Assembly: GCA_015061945.1 (NCBI GenBank) | Contig: SUVP01000010.1 | Location: forward strand, 53,337-117,336 | DNA: 64,000 nucleotides | Origin: Opitutales bacterium | Lineage (GTDB): Bacteria; Verrucomicrobiota; Verrucomicrobiia; Opitutales; Intestinicryptomonadaceae | Reading direction: 5' to 3' | Translations under genes and position numbers: made by a program | Part shown: one piece after another, positions 16,186 through 25,368 of the stretch | Position numbering within the stretch: position 1 is the first letter of the stretch | How the letters are laid out: the number at the start of each line of letters is the position of its first letter | The notes under the pieces: model-generated | Database searches by the model: none | Told to the model about the DNA's origin: nothing | What the model saw: the letters and a program-made list of their open reading frames with translations, nothing else

Positions 16186-18414
16186 TTAACGACGTCTGAA
16201 GTTGCGTTTTCGCTTGTTCGAAGTTGTGTCGATTTTTATTGTTGCACGTTTTGGGGCTACATCGTCGCCTTCAAGGCTTGGCAAATCGAATTGCGAAGTA
16301 GTTGGGCGTTGTTGTGCGTTTGGATCGCTTTCAACTTGAACTTTTCTTGTACCGTTGTTGTAGGTGATTTTATGTCCGTACACACGCGAGTTGTCTTCAC
16401 GGTCGATAACGATTGGGCTTTCTGTCAATTCAACGATGTTATCAATCGGGAAAATATCGGCTCTATCGCAAGTAGCTTCTTTGAGTTGTTGAGTGAGCTT
16501 CACATTTTTTGTCATTATAATTTGCGAAATTTCTTTTTTAGCTTTTGGCTTGTTAGGGATGACAACTTCCATATTTTCGCAAGTAGCGTCCATATTAGTC
16601 CCAGTGATATTTATATTACCTTGGAAATAATATTTGTCTTCTTTTGCTGTGCTTGTGAGCCATTGCTTGTCGCTTTTTATAACAGTTGTCTTCTTTTTGA
16701 TGTTAGACAAATTTTCTGTTTCGCTAATGGCAAACGCACGCATTTCTGACAAAGTAATTGTCGGGCGGAGCAACGGATTTTGTGGGTCGGTTGCCAACTC
16801 GATGTATTTATGTATTTTCTGTTTATTGTCGCCTTTTGTGTCGAGACGTGGATAGATTGTCGCAATCTCGGCAGATGCAGAATATCCTTTTTGTTGTAAT
16901 GATACATTTTCTTGGGCGATAATTTTCTTTGGTGTGCTTGAGCCTTTTTCGTCTGTTTCGGCAAAGATACTCATTTTTTGGCACTTCGCTTGGATGTCGT
17001 CAGAGTTGATAATTACATCTTTTATAAACACAAAATCCATTGTTTTTTCAGTTTTGCTGAAGTGTAATTTTCTCGATTTTATGATAGTGGTTGTCTTACC
17101 TTTTGATTTAGTTTGACCGTTTGCGATAGAATCTAATGCAGGGGTTTCAGCCATTTTCACAACCACAAACGAATCTTTTTTATTTGGCGATGTTAAAGCT
17201 AAACCTTTGTTTTGACTTTTGAAAAATACCATAGCCTCGGCTGAGAGAGTTGTTCCACGCTTGGGATTGCGTAGTTGTACATTTTCAGAGAGCCATATTT
17301 CTTGTTTTTCGGGGATTATTTCCATCGCCTTACTTGTTGCAATTCCGTCGCTATTTTCAAAACGGATATTCCCATTGCCTCGAATATATTCAAGCGTTGG
17401 TTTTTCGTTTTCTTTTGAAATAGACAAAGCTTGTAGGTTTTCGCATTTAGCAGTGAAGTCGTCGGCGATAATATTTACGTTTCCGTTGAAGTTGAAAACA
17501 TTTTGCTTATCCTTTTGCGACATCGATATTTTGTCGGAGATAATTGTAATTTTTTGTTCTTTTTTATTTTCGTCTGTATGGAAAATTATTGCGATAGCAC
17601 GAAGTTTTTTTGATGAGAACGATTCAACTGTTTTCTTCTCTTTGTTTAAAACGATGCGATTACCCAGCAACTCCGACTTGCTTGGAAGGTCAGTAATTTT
17701 GGGCGAACCTGTCAACACGACAATTCCTTCGGGATCTATTTCAGCCAGTTGCGATAATGTTGAATGCTTCCCACGAATCATTTCTACATTGCCTTTTGCG
17801 ATAATATCGCTGACGCCACGAGCATTTTCTTTTGAGGATTTTGCGTGCAGAAAATCGCACTTAAGTTGCATTTCATCGTTTTTGACAGAGACGTTTGTTT
17901 TAAGTTCAAAAACGTTTGAATGGTTGCGGTAATCGAGGCTTGCGTATTGGCTTTCAAAGATTGTAGGCGAGTCTTTTTGAGTGCGTGGCTTTACTGAAAT
18001 TTTCACGTTTGAAAAAACTTCCACAAAACGTTTATCACCATACCAAGTCCATTTTTTGCCCGACATATCGAATTCTTTTGCGGATACAAACAGGTCGGAA
18101 TCGCTTTGAGAAATTTTTGTATTGGGGTTTACTTGTGCAGTTGGGCTTGTGATTGTCGCACGGTGTTTTGCTTCAACTTTACCTTCGTAAAGATCGAGCT
18201 TAATTTTTGTGATATCAATACGCGATTCGTTGATATATTTTGCTGTGTCACCAAACAACTCCCATTCTTTTACACCCGACTTATCGTCGAAGTGTGGGAG
18301 TTCAAAGTTTTTTACAGACCCTGGGAGCATTGTCGTTTGTCTTGCTCCGAACGCAGAGAACGAAGCAATAACTACTACAAGTGCAAGGGTAATTTTGAAA
18401 AATTTTTTCACCAT
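16186..18414 (-). CDS. multi-domain LptC/OstA (LptA-like) lipopolysaccharide-transport protein
   Basis: A 742-residue protein with an N-terminal hydrophobic segment (about 2-24, KKFFKITLALVVVIASFSAFG). About residues 30-150 resemble LptC (WELFGDTAKYINESRIDITKIKLDLYEG cut into its typical beta pattern). Four or more OstA/LptA-type beta-jellyroll units follow, each with a pattern such as FNGNVNIIADDFTAKCENLQA or YFQGNINITGTNMDATCENM. These repeats form the periplasmic bridge for LPS export. Here several are fused, far longer than E. coli LptA (185 aa). The C-terminus is basic (KRKRNFRRR). The start overlaps the elbB stop by one base. LptB lies elsewhere at 42565. Confidence 0.75.
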   Translation of the reverse strand: MVKKFFKITLALVVVIASFSAFGARQTTMLPGSVKNFELPHFDDKSGVKEWELFGDTAKYINESRIDITKIKLDLYEGKVEAKHRATITSPTAQVNPNTKISQSDSDLFVSAKEFDMSGKKWTWYGDKRFVEVFSNVKISVKPRTQKDSPTIFESQYASLDYRNHSNVFELKTNVSVKNDEMQLKCDFLHAKSSKENARGVSDIIAKGNVEMIRGKHSTLSQLAEIDPEGIVVLTGSPKITDLPSKSELLGNRIVLNKEKKTVESFSSKKLRAIAIIFHTDENKKEQKITIISDKISMSQKDKQNVFNFNGNVNIIADDFTAKCENLQALSISKENEKPTLEYIRGNGNIRFENSDGIATSKAMEIIPEKQEIWLSENVQLRNPKRGTTLSAEAMVFFKSQNKGLALTSPNKKDSFVVVKMAETPALDSIANGQTKSKGKTTTIIKSRKLHFSKTEKTMDFVFIKDVIINSDDIQAKCQKMSIFAETDEKGSSTPKKIIAQENVSLQQKGYSASAEIATIYPRLDTKGDNKQKIHKYIELATDPQNPLLRPTITLSEMRAFAISETENLSNIKKKTTVIKSDKQWLTSTAKEDKYYFQGNINITGTNMDATCENMEVVIPNKPKAKKEISQIIMTKNVKLTQQLKEATCDRADIFPIDNIVELTESPIVIDREDNSRVYGHKITYNNGTRKVQVESDPNAQQRPTTSQFDLPSLEGDDVAPKRATIKIDTTSNKRKRNFRRR

Positions 18415-19064
18415 TATTTTAACATTTCTGAAATCATTGCACCAATACCAGCGTCGAGTTCGACAGTATTTTGGGCGAGCATATATGCTGGGGTTGAGTA
18501 CACGTTAAATTTTTCATCAAACACAAATGAGTCGGCAGGGCAGTTGACGTGTTCTGCACCCATTGCATTGATTGCTTGTGCTGTTTGCGTATCGTTGCCG
18601 ATTGTAATTTTTACACCATTTGAAATTACTTTACCGGCAATCACAGGTGCAATACATATAAAGCCGATTTTTTTACCGAGCTTAAGCATCGCATTTATCG
18701 CATTTTCGACATCATTGTTTACCGACATTTCCGCACCTTTTACGGCAAAGTCTGAAAGATTTTTTGCTGCACCAAATCCCCCTGGGAACACGAGAGCGTC
18801 GAATTCATTTGCGTTAAAATCGGAAAGCGGAGCGATGTTCCCACGTGCGATTCTTGCAGATTCAACCAACACATTTCTATTGTATTTTTCTTCGACACCT
18901 TGAGCGTGATTTATCGTGTGCATCTGTTCGATATCGGGAGCAAAGAACGACACTTGAGCATCATTCTTTTGAAGATTCAAAAGGGTGATTACAGCTTCGT
19001 GAATTTCGGAGCCGTCATAGACTCCACAGCCTGAGAGAACGAGTGCAACTTTTTTCATATTCAT
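18414..19064 (-). CDS. elbB: isoprenoid biosynthesis glyoxalase ElbB-like (DJ-1/PfpI superfamily)
   Basis: A 216-residue protein of the DJ-1/PfpI superfamily. Diagnostic ElbB features: KKVALVLSGCGVYDGSEIHEAV at the start, FFAPDIEQMHTINH, the glycine-rich LVFPGGFGAAKNLSDFA and GKKIGFICIAPVIAG with the nucleophile-type cysteine, then GAEHVNCPADSFVFDEK. ElbB has glyoxalase activity in E. coli; its link to isoprenoid synthesis is historical. Two in-frame ATGs (19064 and 19058) can start the protein. It shares one base with the OstA-like gene downstream, so the two are co-translated. Confidence 0.88.
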   Translation of the reverse strand: MNMKKVALVLSGCGVYDGSEIHEAVITLLNLQKNDAQVSFFAPDIEQMHTINHAQGVEEKYNRNVLVESARIARGNIAPLSDFNANEFDALVFPGGFGAAKNLSDFAVKGAEMSVNNDVENAINAMLKLGKKIGFICIAPVIAGKVISNGVKITIGNDTQTAQAINAMGAEHVNCPADSFVFDEKFNVYSTPAYMLAQNTVELDAGIGAMISEMLK

Positions 19065-19120
19065 AGATAAATGCGTTATTTTGTTTTCTATAAAATCTTA
19101 CATTTTGTTGAGTTTCAATA

Positions 19121-19897
19121 TTAAATTTCTACCGACAACCCGTCGTAAGCCATATGACACGGAGTTGGCAAGATAGGTTCCCATTCTCCGTAGTCGAGTT
19201 GAGCTGTCGTGTGTGTGAAATAGGCAATTTTTGGATTTATTTCATCGGTATAATATATCGCCTCTTTGACACTCAAGTGCGACGGATGTTCTTTGGGGCG
19301 AAGTGCGTCGATTGCCAAAATATCGGCATTTTTTGCGAGTTCGATTGCTTTTCTCGACAACTTTTTGCAATCGGTAAAATATGCAATTTTCTTATCGCCT
19401 TCTTCAAAAATCAGACCCAAAGTTTCAACTGGTCCGTGTGGGAGATTCATTGCGTAGATGCGTGCATTTTTGCTGAGTTCAAGTACATCAGGCATCTTTT
19501 GAAGTTTGAAGCATGGGTATCCGCTCGAGCGTGGTTGAGAGTCGAGTGCGTATGGGAACATTGCTTGTATACGTTCAATTCCGTAATCGTTTGCGTATAC
19601 GGGCAGAACGTGGTTGTCGATAACGTCGCAGAATCGACGCAAATCGTCCATTCCAGCGATATGGTCGGCGTGTCCGTGTGTTAGTATAAACAAATCTACC
19701 CACGTTATATCGTTATGCAAGCATTGCAGACGCATTTCTGGCGATGCGTCAATTTGGATATGAAAGCCGTCTATCTCGATATGTGCACTTGTGCGAGTAC
19801 GCCAGTTTTTTGGATTGCTCAAATCGAGTTTCGACTTCGAGCCACCAATAACTGGTACGCCTTGCGATGTGCCTGTTCCTAAAAAAGTAATTTTCAT
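19121..19897 (-). CDS. MBL-fold metallo-hydrolase (PhnP-like phosphodiesterase)
   Basis: A 258-residue metallo-beta-lactamase-fold protein. It starts MKITFLGTGTSQGVPVIGG, the PhnP-type N-terminus. The metal-binding motif is LTHGHADHIAGMDDLRRF (HxHxDH), then the histidine in NLPHGPVETLGLIF, the aspartate in YFTDCKKLS and the histidine in YFTHTTAQLDYG. PhnP cleaves cyclic phosphodiesters; related members have other substrates, and no phosphonate genes are nearby, so the substrate is open. The ATG follows directly after a terminator-like hairpin. Confidence 0.85.
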   Translation of the reverse strand: MKITFLGTGTSQGVPVIGGSKSKLDLSNPKNWRTRTSAHIEIDGFHIQIDASPEMRLQCLHNDITWVDLFILTHGHADHIAGMDDLRRFCDVIDNHVLPVYANDYGIERIQAMFPYALDSQPRSSGYPCFKLQKMPDVLELSKNARIYAMNLPHGPVETLGLIFEEGDKKIAYFTDCKKLSRKAIELAKNADILAIDALRPKEHPSHLSVKEAIYYTDEINPKIAYFTHTTAQLDYGEWEPILPTPCHMAYDGLSVEI

Positions 19898-19904
19898 AAT
19901 AAAT

Positions 19905-19934
19905 AAAAAAGCGAAAGAGATAATCCCCTTTCGC
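19905..19934 (-). terminator. terminator directly before the PhnP-like gene start
   Basis: On the minus strand GCGAAAG (19934-19928) pairs with CTTTCGC (19917-19911), then six T. It ends the transcript of the oxidoreductase gene at 19997-21316. The T-run is only 7 bases before the PhnP-like ATG (19897), so the hairpin also sits in that gene's leader. Confidence 0.78.
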
Positions 19935-19996
19935 CTTTTGCTATGGAGATAATTTTTATTAACTCCATAGTGTTATTTATTTTTCAGATTGCAATA

Positions 19997-21316
19997 TTAT
20001 ATAAGCTCGTATTTTCCGGGAACTGGAACGCCATTCATTGGCATCTTCTTATAGAAGTCAATCTTTTCAGGGCAGAGGCTTTCTTTTGACTTTGCCAATA
20101 CCCAGTCGAACTTGAACTTCTTGCCAGAGTATGCACTCAAGCGACCTGCGATAGCCAAGAGAGTCGAGTTAACGAGTTGGTCAATCTTATTGACTTGCTT
20201 GCCTGTGCGGATTGCGTTGAGCAAGTATGCGTGTTCTTCTATCATGCAGTCGCGTGGGCGTTTTGCTTTGTCGAATACCCAGCGTTTTTTGCCGTCGAGC
20301 TCATTGATTGAAATTTGACCATAAAGGTTTGTGTACATAATACCCTTTGTGCCGACAACACGTTCGCCAATTTCTGGAGCACATTTTGGATCTTGTTGGC
20401 AATAGCTTGAAAGACGCAAACCGTTGCCCATATCGAAGTCAACTGCGAAGTGCGAGAAGCGGTCGCCAAATTTTGGTGTTGGCAAGTCTGTACTTCTGCC
20501 ACCCCATGCACGAACTTCCTTTGGTTTGCGTTGGTCGCCCAATGCCCACATAATAACGTCGAGGTTGTGAACGTGTTGTTCAACGATGTTATCGCCCGAT
20601 GCCCAGATGAATGAGAACCAGTTGCGGATTTGGTATTCCATTGTGTCGCAAGCCAATTCTTCGTGATTGAGGAATTTTGGTCCACCAACATAGATTGATG
20701 CGTTCCAGTAGCATTGTGCCGATACGATGTCGCCAATTTCGCCATTTCTTACACGGTCGATAGCTTCTTGATAGCCGATGTCATAACGGCGTTGTGTACC
20801 GCAAACAACCGAGAGACCTTTTTTGTCGGCTTCTTTTGAAAGCTCAAGCATTCTGCGAGCTTGTACAGCGTCAACGCAAGGTGGTTTTTCGAGGAATGCG
20901 TGTTTACCTGCTGCAACGATTTTTTCGTAGTTAGGTGTGCGGAAAACAGGCGAGCAAGCGTCGATAATAACATCGACATCTTCGCGGAGGAGGTTGTCGA
21001 GACAGTCGACACCGATGAAAGTTTTTATACCAGCTTCTGAAGCAATATCTGCACCATTCTTATATTTCTTTGCAGCGTCAATAATTCTCTTCTTGCCTTT
21101 TTCGAGCTTATCTTGGAAGAGGTCAGCCATACCGACAAGCTTGATGTTTTGGTCGGCTGCCATCATATTGATGAATGCACCAGTGCCACGACCACCGCAA
21201 CCTACCATACCTACCTTGATAACATCGCTACCTTTTGCATTAGCGAAACTGTATCTTGAGAGCATTGCAGATGCACCTAAAAGTGCAGATGTTTTTACGA
21301 AGTTTCTTCTTTCCAT
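19997..21316 (-). CDS. Tat-exported Gfo/Idh/MocA family oxidoreductase
   Basis: A 439-residue protein. The N-terminus ERRNFVKTSALLGASAMLSR is a twin-arginine signal. The Rossmann motif is IKVGMVGCGGRGTGAFINMM, with VIIDACSPVFRTPNYEKI and the EKP motif GKHAFLEKPPCVDA. The C-terminal domain includes CYWNASIYVGG and EQHVHNLDVIMWALGD, close to the Verrucomicrobia/Planctomycetes exported branch and clearly different from the tandem pair at 8037-10918. An 8-base AAACGTTT palindrome lies 35 bases upstream. The substrate is unknown; a sugar derivative is likely. Confidence 0.87.
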   Translation of the reverse strand: MERRNFVKTSALLGASAMLSRYSFANAKGSDVIKVGMVGCGGRGTGAFINMMAADQNIKLVGMADLFQDKLEKGKKRIIDAAKKYKNGADIASEAGIKTFIGVDCLDNLLREDVDVIIDACSPVFRTPNYEKIVAAGKHAFLEKPPCVDAVQARRMLELSKEADKKGLSVVCGTQRRYDIGYQEAIDRVRNGEIGDIVSAQCYWNASIYVGGPKFLNHEELACDTMEYQIRNWFSFIWASGDNIVEQHVHNLDVIMWALGDQRKPKEVRAWGGRSTDLPTPKFGDRFSHFAVDFDMGNGLRLSSYCQQDPKCAPEIGERVVGTKGIMYTNLYGQISINELDGKKRWVFDKAKRPRDCMIEEHAYLLNAIRTGKQVNKIDQLVNSTLLAIAGRLSAYSGKKFKFDWVLAKSKESLCPEKIDFYKKMPMNGVPVPGKYELI

Positions 21317-21350
21317 AATTATATAGTGTTATATTGTTAGTTGTTTATAT

Positions 21351-21358
21351 AAACGTTT
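21351..21358. promoter_or_regulatory. AAACGTTT palindrome, possible LacI-type operator core
   Basis: The 8-base palindrome AAACGTTT lies 35 bases upstream of the oxidoreductase start at 21316. AAnCGnTT is the common central core of LacI/GalR-family operators. No regulator gene is in the window; an 8-mer alone is weak evidence. Confidence 0.3.
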
Positions 21359-21415
21359 CCCTTAGATAAGTAGATATAATTACATCTACACAAAGTTTGG
21401 TCAACATTTTTATCT

Positions 21416-21449
21416 AAAAAAATACCGACTCAAATTGAGTCGGTATTTT
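21416..21449. terminator. bidirectional terminator
   Basis: A near-perfect palindrome ATACCGACTCAA / TTGAGTCGGTAT (21422-21446) with A-run on one side and TTT on the other. On the minus strand it ends the PEP-CTERM gene at 21472. Confidence 0.85.
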
Positions 21450-21471
21450 AATAAGGACAAAATTTAGTTGA

Positions 21472-23103
21472 TTATTTTCTTCTGCGATACATTGCAAAAC
21501 CGAGAGCAAGGCTACCTAAAATCATCGCCCATTCTGCTGGTTCTGGAACTGCTACGTTCAACCAATATACGCCACTAACACCTGTTGCAACTAAGTTTAC
21601 ATCTGCACTTTCGTAATTTCCTGATGTTTCGTTAAAGGTGTTGAGAAGAACATTGCCAGAGAGTAGTCCTGAATTGAGAGAATTCGTACTTAATTGAATT
21701 TTGATGCGGTTATTTTCAAAATTCTTTACGTTAAAGACAACGTCAACGTTTGATGACATGTTAGTCGCATAGATATCATTAAATGCGATGAAATCTTCTG
21801 CTCCAGTAAACCCTAACTCGAGGTTTATTGTATTAGCAGTATTATTCATTGATACCGTTCTAATTGTATTTGTTTCTGAAACGTAGATTGTAGGTGTACT
21901 TCCCGCATTGAGCAAAAGTCCGGCTGAAGATGTACCAGATGCATTCCTAAGTACTTCTGTGCCTTTAAGCTCAATTCTTACATTTTTTATAGTGTGTATG
22001 AATTCAGCTTCAATTTCAGCACCTTCTTTAATTGTTAAAACTGAATCTGAATTCATATATATGCGTCCAGCAGAAGCAACGGACAATTTTGAATTTTCAC
22101 CAAAAACAACAGATGATTTCTTTTCAAGTATTAAGGCATTGCTACCGCTTTTACCTTTAATATCAAGAGTTCCGCCTATTTCAATGCTCGATTTGCCGTT
22201 AGAGTCGCCAACATTTACAAAACCTGCTGTTTCAATCAAGGAATTTGCTTTTGAAACAAAATTTGTTGTTTGTCTAAAGGTCAAATTTCCGTTTGCTGTA
22301 ATTTTTTCTTGTGTAGAGGTATTGTCGTCGCCAAGTACCATATTATTTGCTAAAATAACAGCAGTATCTGCATAGAGGTTAAATTTACCGCCATTGATTA
22401 CAGAAATTCCAGTGCCAGTAGTCACTATTTGACTTGCATTTACTGTGCCACCGTCGATTACCGCTTTGCCCGAATAGATTGCAGCAAATGTTCCGTATGT
22501 TGCATCTGTTGGTACTTCTACCGATTTTGTGAATGACGGTATTGCTGTATTGTAAACATTTACAGTTCCTTTTATTATAGTTGATGTACTTCCCATCGAT
22601 TCGATAGAAAGTCTTTGCCCGAAAGCGTTTACAACTGAATTCGCACCGAAGATCATTTTTTTATTTTCATCGTTGCCAGCAGTTTCGCTGTAAGTTTGGA
22701 ATGTGATTTTTTCTGGGTTATATGCAACACCATCTTTTTTTACACCAAAATTGTATGTACCATTGTCTATTGTAAATGTCGCCGAAGCTCCCGCATCTTT
22801 ACGCAACCCAAACAAATTATTGAGCTCTGCATTATCGTTGCGGACAACAGTTGCACCACCTGTGAGGAAGTATTGTACGTCTTTCTGGTACTCTAACGTG
22901 CCAGGGTTAAGTGGACCAGCATAAAGGTAGTATGCATTTTCTGCTGTTACAGTTATATTTACTTGGGTTGTTCCCAATGGAGCGTATACATCGACAATAG
23001 CACCGGCTTGGGATACTACATAATTGCCGTCTACAGTGGGGTAGTTCGTAGCAAATGCTACCGATGCAAGCATCAGAGGTAATAATAATGTTGATTTTTT
23101 CAT
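21472..23103 (-). CDS. PEP-CTERM surface protein, beta-helix-like
   Basis: A 543-residue protein with a signal peptide (MKKSTLLLPLMLASVAFA) and a C-terminal PEP-CTERM signal: VPEPAEWAMILGSLALGF plus YRRRK. The middle (about 60-500) is rich in Gly, Asn, Thr and Ser with repeated short beta strands (GTVNVYNTAIPS, VINGGKFNLYADTAVIL, GKSSIEIGGTLDIKG), as in passenger-type beta-helix proteins. PEP-CTERM tails are recognised by exosortase and used for surface anchoring or release; exosortase itself is not in this window. Three more proteins with the same tail are in the window (35440, 51012, 62328). Confidence 0.88.
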   Translation of the reverse strand: MKKSTLLLPLMLASVAFATNYPTVDGNYVVSQAGAIVDVYAPLGTTQVNITVTAENAYYLYAGPLNPGTLEYQKDVQYFLTGGATVVRNDNAELNNLFGLRKDAGASATFTIDNGTYNFGVKKDGVAYNPEKITFQTYSETAGNDENKKMIFGANSVVNAFGQRLSIESMGSTSTIIKGTVNVYNTAIPSFTKSVEVPTDATYGTFAAIYSGKAVIDGGTVNASQIVTTGTGISVINGGKFNLYADTAVILANNMVLGDDNTSTQEKITANGNLTFRQTTNFVSKANSLIETAGFVNVGDSNGKSSIEIGGTLDIKGKSGSNALILEKKSSVVFGENSKLSVASAGRIYMNSDSVLTIKEGAEIEAEFIHTIKNVRIELKGTEVLRNASGTSSAGLLLNAGSTPTIYVSETNTIRTVSMNNTANTINLELGFTGAEDFIAFNDIYATNMSSNVDVVFNVKNFENNRIKIQLSTNSLNSGLLSGNVLLNTFNETSGNYESADVNLVATGVSGVYWLNVAVPEPAEWAMILGSLALGFAMYRRRK

Positions 23104-23309
23104 TTTATTATTATGTTAAAATTATATAGGGTGGGGTAATTAAAATCTTTAACTCATCTATGTTATACGCTTATAGTTTGCAAGAATTTTTTTGATGTAA
23201 TTTTGGAATTCTAAAAAAAAGTCAAAATAGTGAAAGTTTTTAACAAAATAGTACAATTTGCCATTTTTGTGTTGATTAGTGATTTTGTGAATATAAATTT
23301 GCTCCCTTT

Positions 23310-24302
23310 ATGAAATTTTTGAGTAAAATAGGTCTCGAGCCGTTTATCGTATGTCTTTTTGGTGCGATTGCGTTGGCGTGGTTGAACCCAAGTGTTGGCA
23401 TAGCGTCGGTTTGCTCGATTACGCTTTCGGATATCGCAACGTGGGGCGTTGCTGGGATTTTCTTTTTTTACGGATTGCGTCTCGACCCTGAAAAACTCAA
23501 AGCTGGTTTGATAAATGTTCGATTGCACTTGTTGGTGCATTTTTCAACTTTTATACTCTTTCCTTTAATAGTGTTGTCGGCAATGTTTTTGTGCGGAGCG
23601 TTTGAGTCGGGCAAAAACATATCGCTATTGTGGCTTGGTACATACTTTTTGGCGACACTACCATCAACAGTATCGTCGAGTGTTGTGATGATATCTATCG
23701 CAAAAGGGAATTTGCCCGCAGGAATTTTCAATGCGAGTATATCGAGTTTGCTTGGCGTATTTTTTACTCCGATATTGATGAGTTTGTTTCTCGATAATCT
23801 CGAGGGTACGCATGGCTTGGGCGATGTTATCTTAAAATTGGTTGTGCAAGTGATAGTGCCAGTTGTCGCAGGGATTTTGTTAAATTCAAAATTTGGCAAA
23901 TTTGCGATAGCACATAAAGTGGCATTGCGTAATTTTGATCAATCCATAATATTACTTATAGTATATACATCATTTTGCGATTCCTTTCATAAAAAGATGT
24001 TCGATGGATTCCCGATGTCAGATATTGTGTTGCTTTCGGTTGCAATGGTCGGACTTTTCTTTTTCGCAATGGCGATAGTGTGGGGCTTGTGCAGATTGAT
24101 GCGATTTAATCGCGAAGATACAATTACAGCAGTTTTTTGCGGTTCAAAAAAATCACTTGTACACGGTTCAGTGATGAGTAAGGTGCTTTTTGCAAACCCC
24201 GCAATAATCGGAGTAGTTCTTTTGCCGACAATGTTGTACCACGCATACCAGCTTATAATAGTGTCAATAATAGCTAAAAAGCTGGGGAGAAATGGCGAAT
24301 AA
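23310..24302 (+). CDS. bile acid:sodium symporter-like transporter (SBF_like, YfeH type)
   Basis: A 330-residue membrane protein with about nine or ten hydrophobic segments. The N-terminal FIVCLFGAIALAWLNPSVGI, GVAGIFFFYGLRLDPEKLKAG and TLPSTVSSSVVMISIAKGN are characteristic of the SBF_like branch (PF13593) of the bile acid/sodium and arsenite-type symporter superfamily. The later FCGSKKSLVHGSVMSKVLF segment also matches. These proteins have poorly known substrates. It is a single gene before rplM; no terminator is visible after it. Confidence 0.85.
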   Translation: MKFLSKIGLEPFIVCLFGAIALAWLNPSVGIASVCSITLSDIATWGVAGIFFFYGLRLDPEKLKAGLINVRLHLLVHFSTFILFPLIVLSAMFLCGAFESGKNISLLWLGTYFLATLPSTVSSSVVMISIAKGNLPAGIFNASISSLLGVFFTPILMSLFLDNLEGTHGLGDVILKLVVQVIVPVVAGILLNSKFGKFAIAHKVALRNFDQSIILLIVYTSFCDSFHKKMFDGFPMSDIVLLSVAMVGLFFFAMAIVWGLCRLMRFNREDTITAVFCGSKKSLVHGSVMSKVLFANPAIIGVVLLPTMLYHAYQLIIVSIIAKKLGRNGE

Positions 24303-24333
24303 AAAAAATTTTAAATAAAATTAAAAAAAACAC

Positions 24334-24361
24334 TTGACGAATAGATAAGTGTAAGTAAAGT
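24334..24361 (+). promoter_or_regulatory. sigma-70 promoter for rplM-rpsI
   Basis: TTGACG (24334-24339), 16-base spacer, TAAAGT (24356-24361), about 25 bases before the rplM start. A good promoter match at the expected place. Confidence 0.6.
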
Positions 24362-24385
24362 AATCAACTTTTCTTTAATTTGGAA

Positions 24386-24811
24386 ATGAATACGACAATA
24401 GCTAAGAAAGAAGAGCAGAAGCAGTGGTACGTGGTCGATGCCACCGACCAAGTACTAGGGCGTCTTGCCGTCAAGATTGCGAACGTGTTGCGCGGTCGCA
24501 ATAAACCCATTTATACGCCCAATGTCGACTGTGGCGACCATGTCGTTGTAATCAACGCAGAAAAAGTCAAGGTCACGGGCAAGAAAGAGGAGAATAAGGA
24601 ATACATGTTCTACTCCGGTTACGTTGGCGGTGAAAAGTATGTAAAGCTCTCGGAGTTCCGCGCACGCAAGCCAGAATATCTGATTGAAGCAGCTGTTAAG
24701 GGGATGCTCCCAAAGAACAAGCTCGCATCACAGATGTTGACTAAATTGCATGTATATGCAGGCTCAGAGCACCCACACACTGCTCAGCAACCTAAACCAT
24801 TTAACTTCTAA
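24386..24811 (+). CDS. rplM: 50S ribosomal protein L13
   Basis: A 141-residue ribosomal protein with the L13 hallmarks: [24 protein letters not shown] near the start (after about residue 13), [18 protein letters not shown], and the C-terminal LKVYAG-type [17 protein letters not shown] chose ATG at 24386; an in-frame TTG six bases upstream is the alternative. It forms the conserved rplM-rpsI pair with S9, eight bases apart. Confidence 0.96.
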   Translation: MNTTIAKKEEQKQWYVVDATDQVLGRLAVKIANVLRGRNKPIYTPNVDCGDHVVVINAEKVKVTGKKEENKEYMFYSGYVGGEKYVKLSEFRARKPEYLIEAAVKGMLPKNKLASQMLTKLHVYAGSEHPHTAQQPKPFNF

Positions 24812-24819
24812 TTATAGAC

Positions 24820-25215
24820 ATGAGCGATAGCGAAATTTTTGTTTCAGTAGGTCGTCGTAAGACATCAGTTGCTCGTGCCCGTCTCGCAAAGGGTACAGGT
24901 AAACTCATCGTAAACGATAAGCCTCTCGAAGAATACTGCTACACCGATCAGCTTTCTATGATTGCTTTGCGTCCACTCGTATGCACAGAAATGCGTAATG
25001 CAGTTGACGTTGACATCAATGTAAAGGGCGGTGGTCCAGTTGGACAAGCTGGTGCGATTAGCCATGCTCTTGCCAGAGCTCTTCAAAAGATGGACGAAAC
25101 ACTCCGTCCAGCATTGAAGAAAGCAGGTCTTATCACAAGAGACCCACGTTCAAAAGAACGTAAGAAGTCTGGTCAGCCTGGCGCACGCAAACGCTTCCAG
25201 TTCTCAAAGCGTTAA
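24820..25215 (+). CDS. rpsI: 30S ribosomal protein S9
   Basis: A 131-residue S9 protein: VSVGRRKTSVARARLAKGTG at the start, DINVKGGGPVGQAGAISHAL in the middle and the invariant C-terminal RKKSGQPGARKRFQFSKR, whose tail reaches the decoding centre. It directly follows rplM as in nearly all bacteria and is ended by a terminator. Confidence 0.97.
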   Translation: MSDSEIFVSVGRRKTSVARARLAKGTGKLIVNDKPLEEYCYTDQLSMIALRPLVCTEMRNAVDVDINVKGGGPVGQAGAISHALARALQKMDETLRPALKKAGLITRDPRSKERKKSGQPGARKRFQFSKR

Positions 25216-25246
25216 TCGTCCGAGAGAACGCAATACAATATATCCG

Positions 25247-25277
25247 AAGCCCTTCCGCGTCAGCGGTGGGGCTTTTG
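25247..25277 (+). terminator. terminator after rpsI
   Basis: AGCCC (25248-25252) with inner CCGC pairs with GCGG and GGGCT (25269-25273), followed by TTTT. It separates the ribosomal operon from the arginine genes. Confidence 0.75.
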
Positions 25278-25368
25278 TACTTTCTCAATTTTTCAAAAAA
25301 TTATTTACAAACAAAGAGCCACTCCTTGCCATTCCGACATCGTAGAGGCGACGAAATCAAATTAAGGT

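Noticed and set aside
16934..17932. Plus-strand open frames opposite the OstA-like gene.
   Set aside because: Antisense shadows without a ribosome-binding site or domain.
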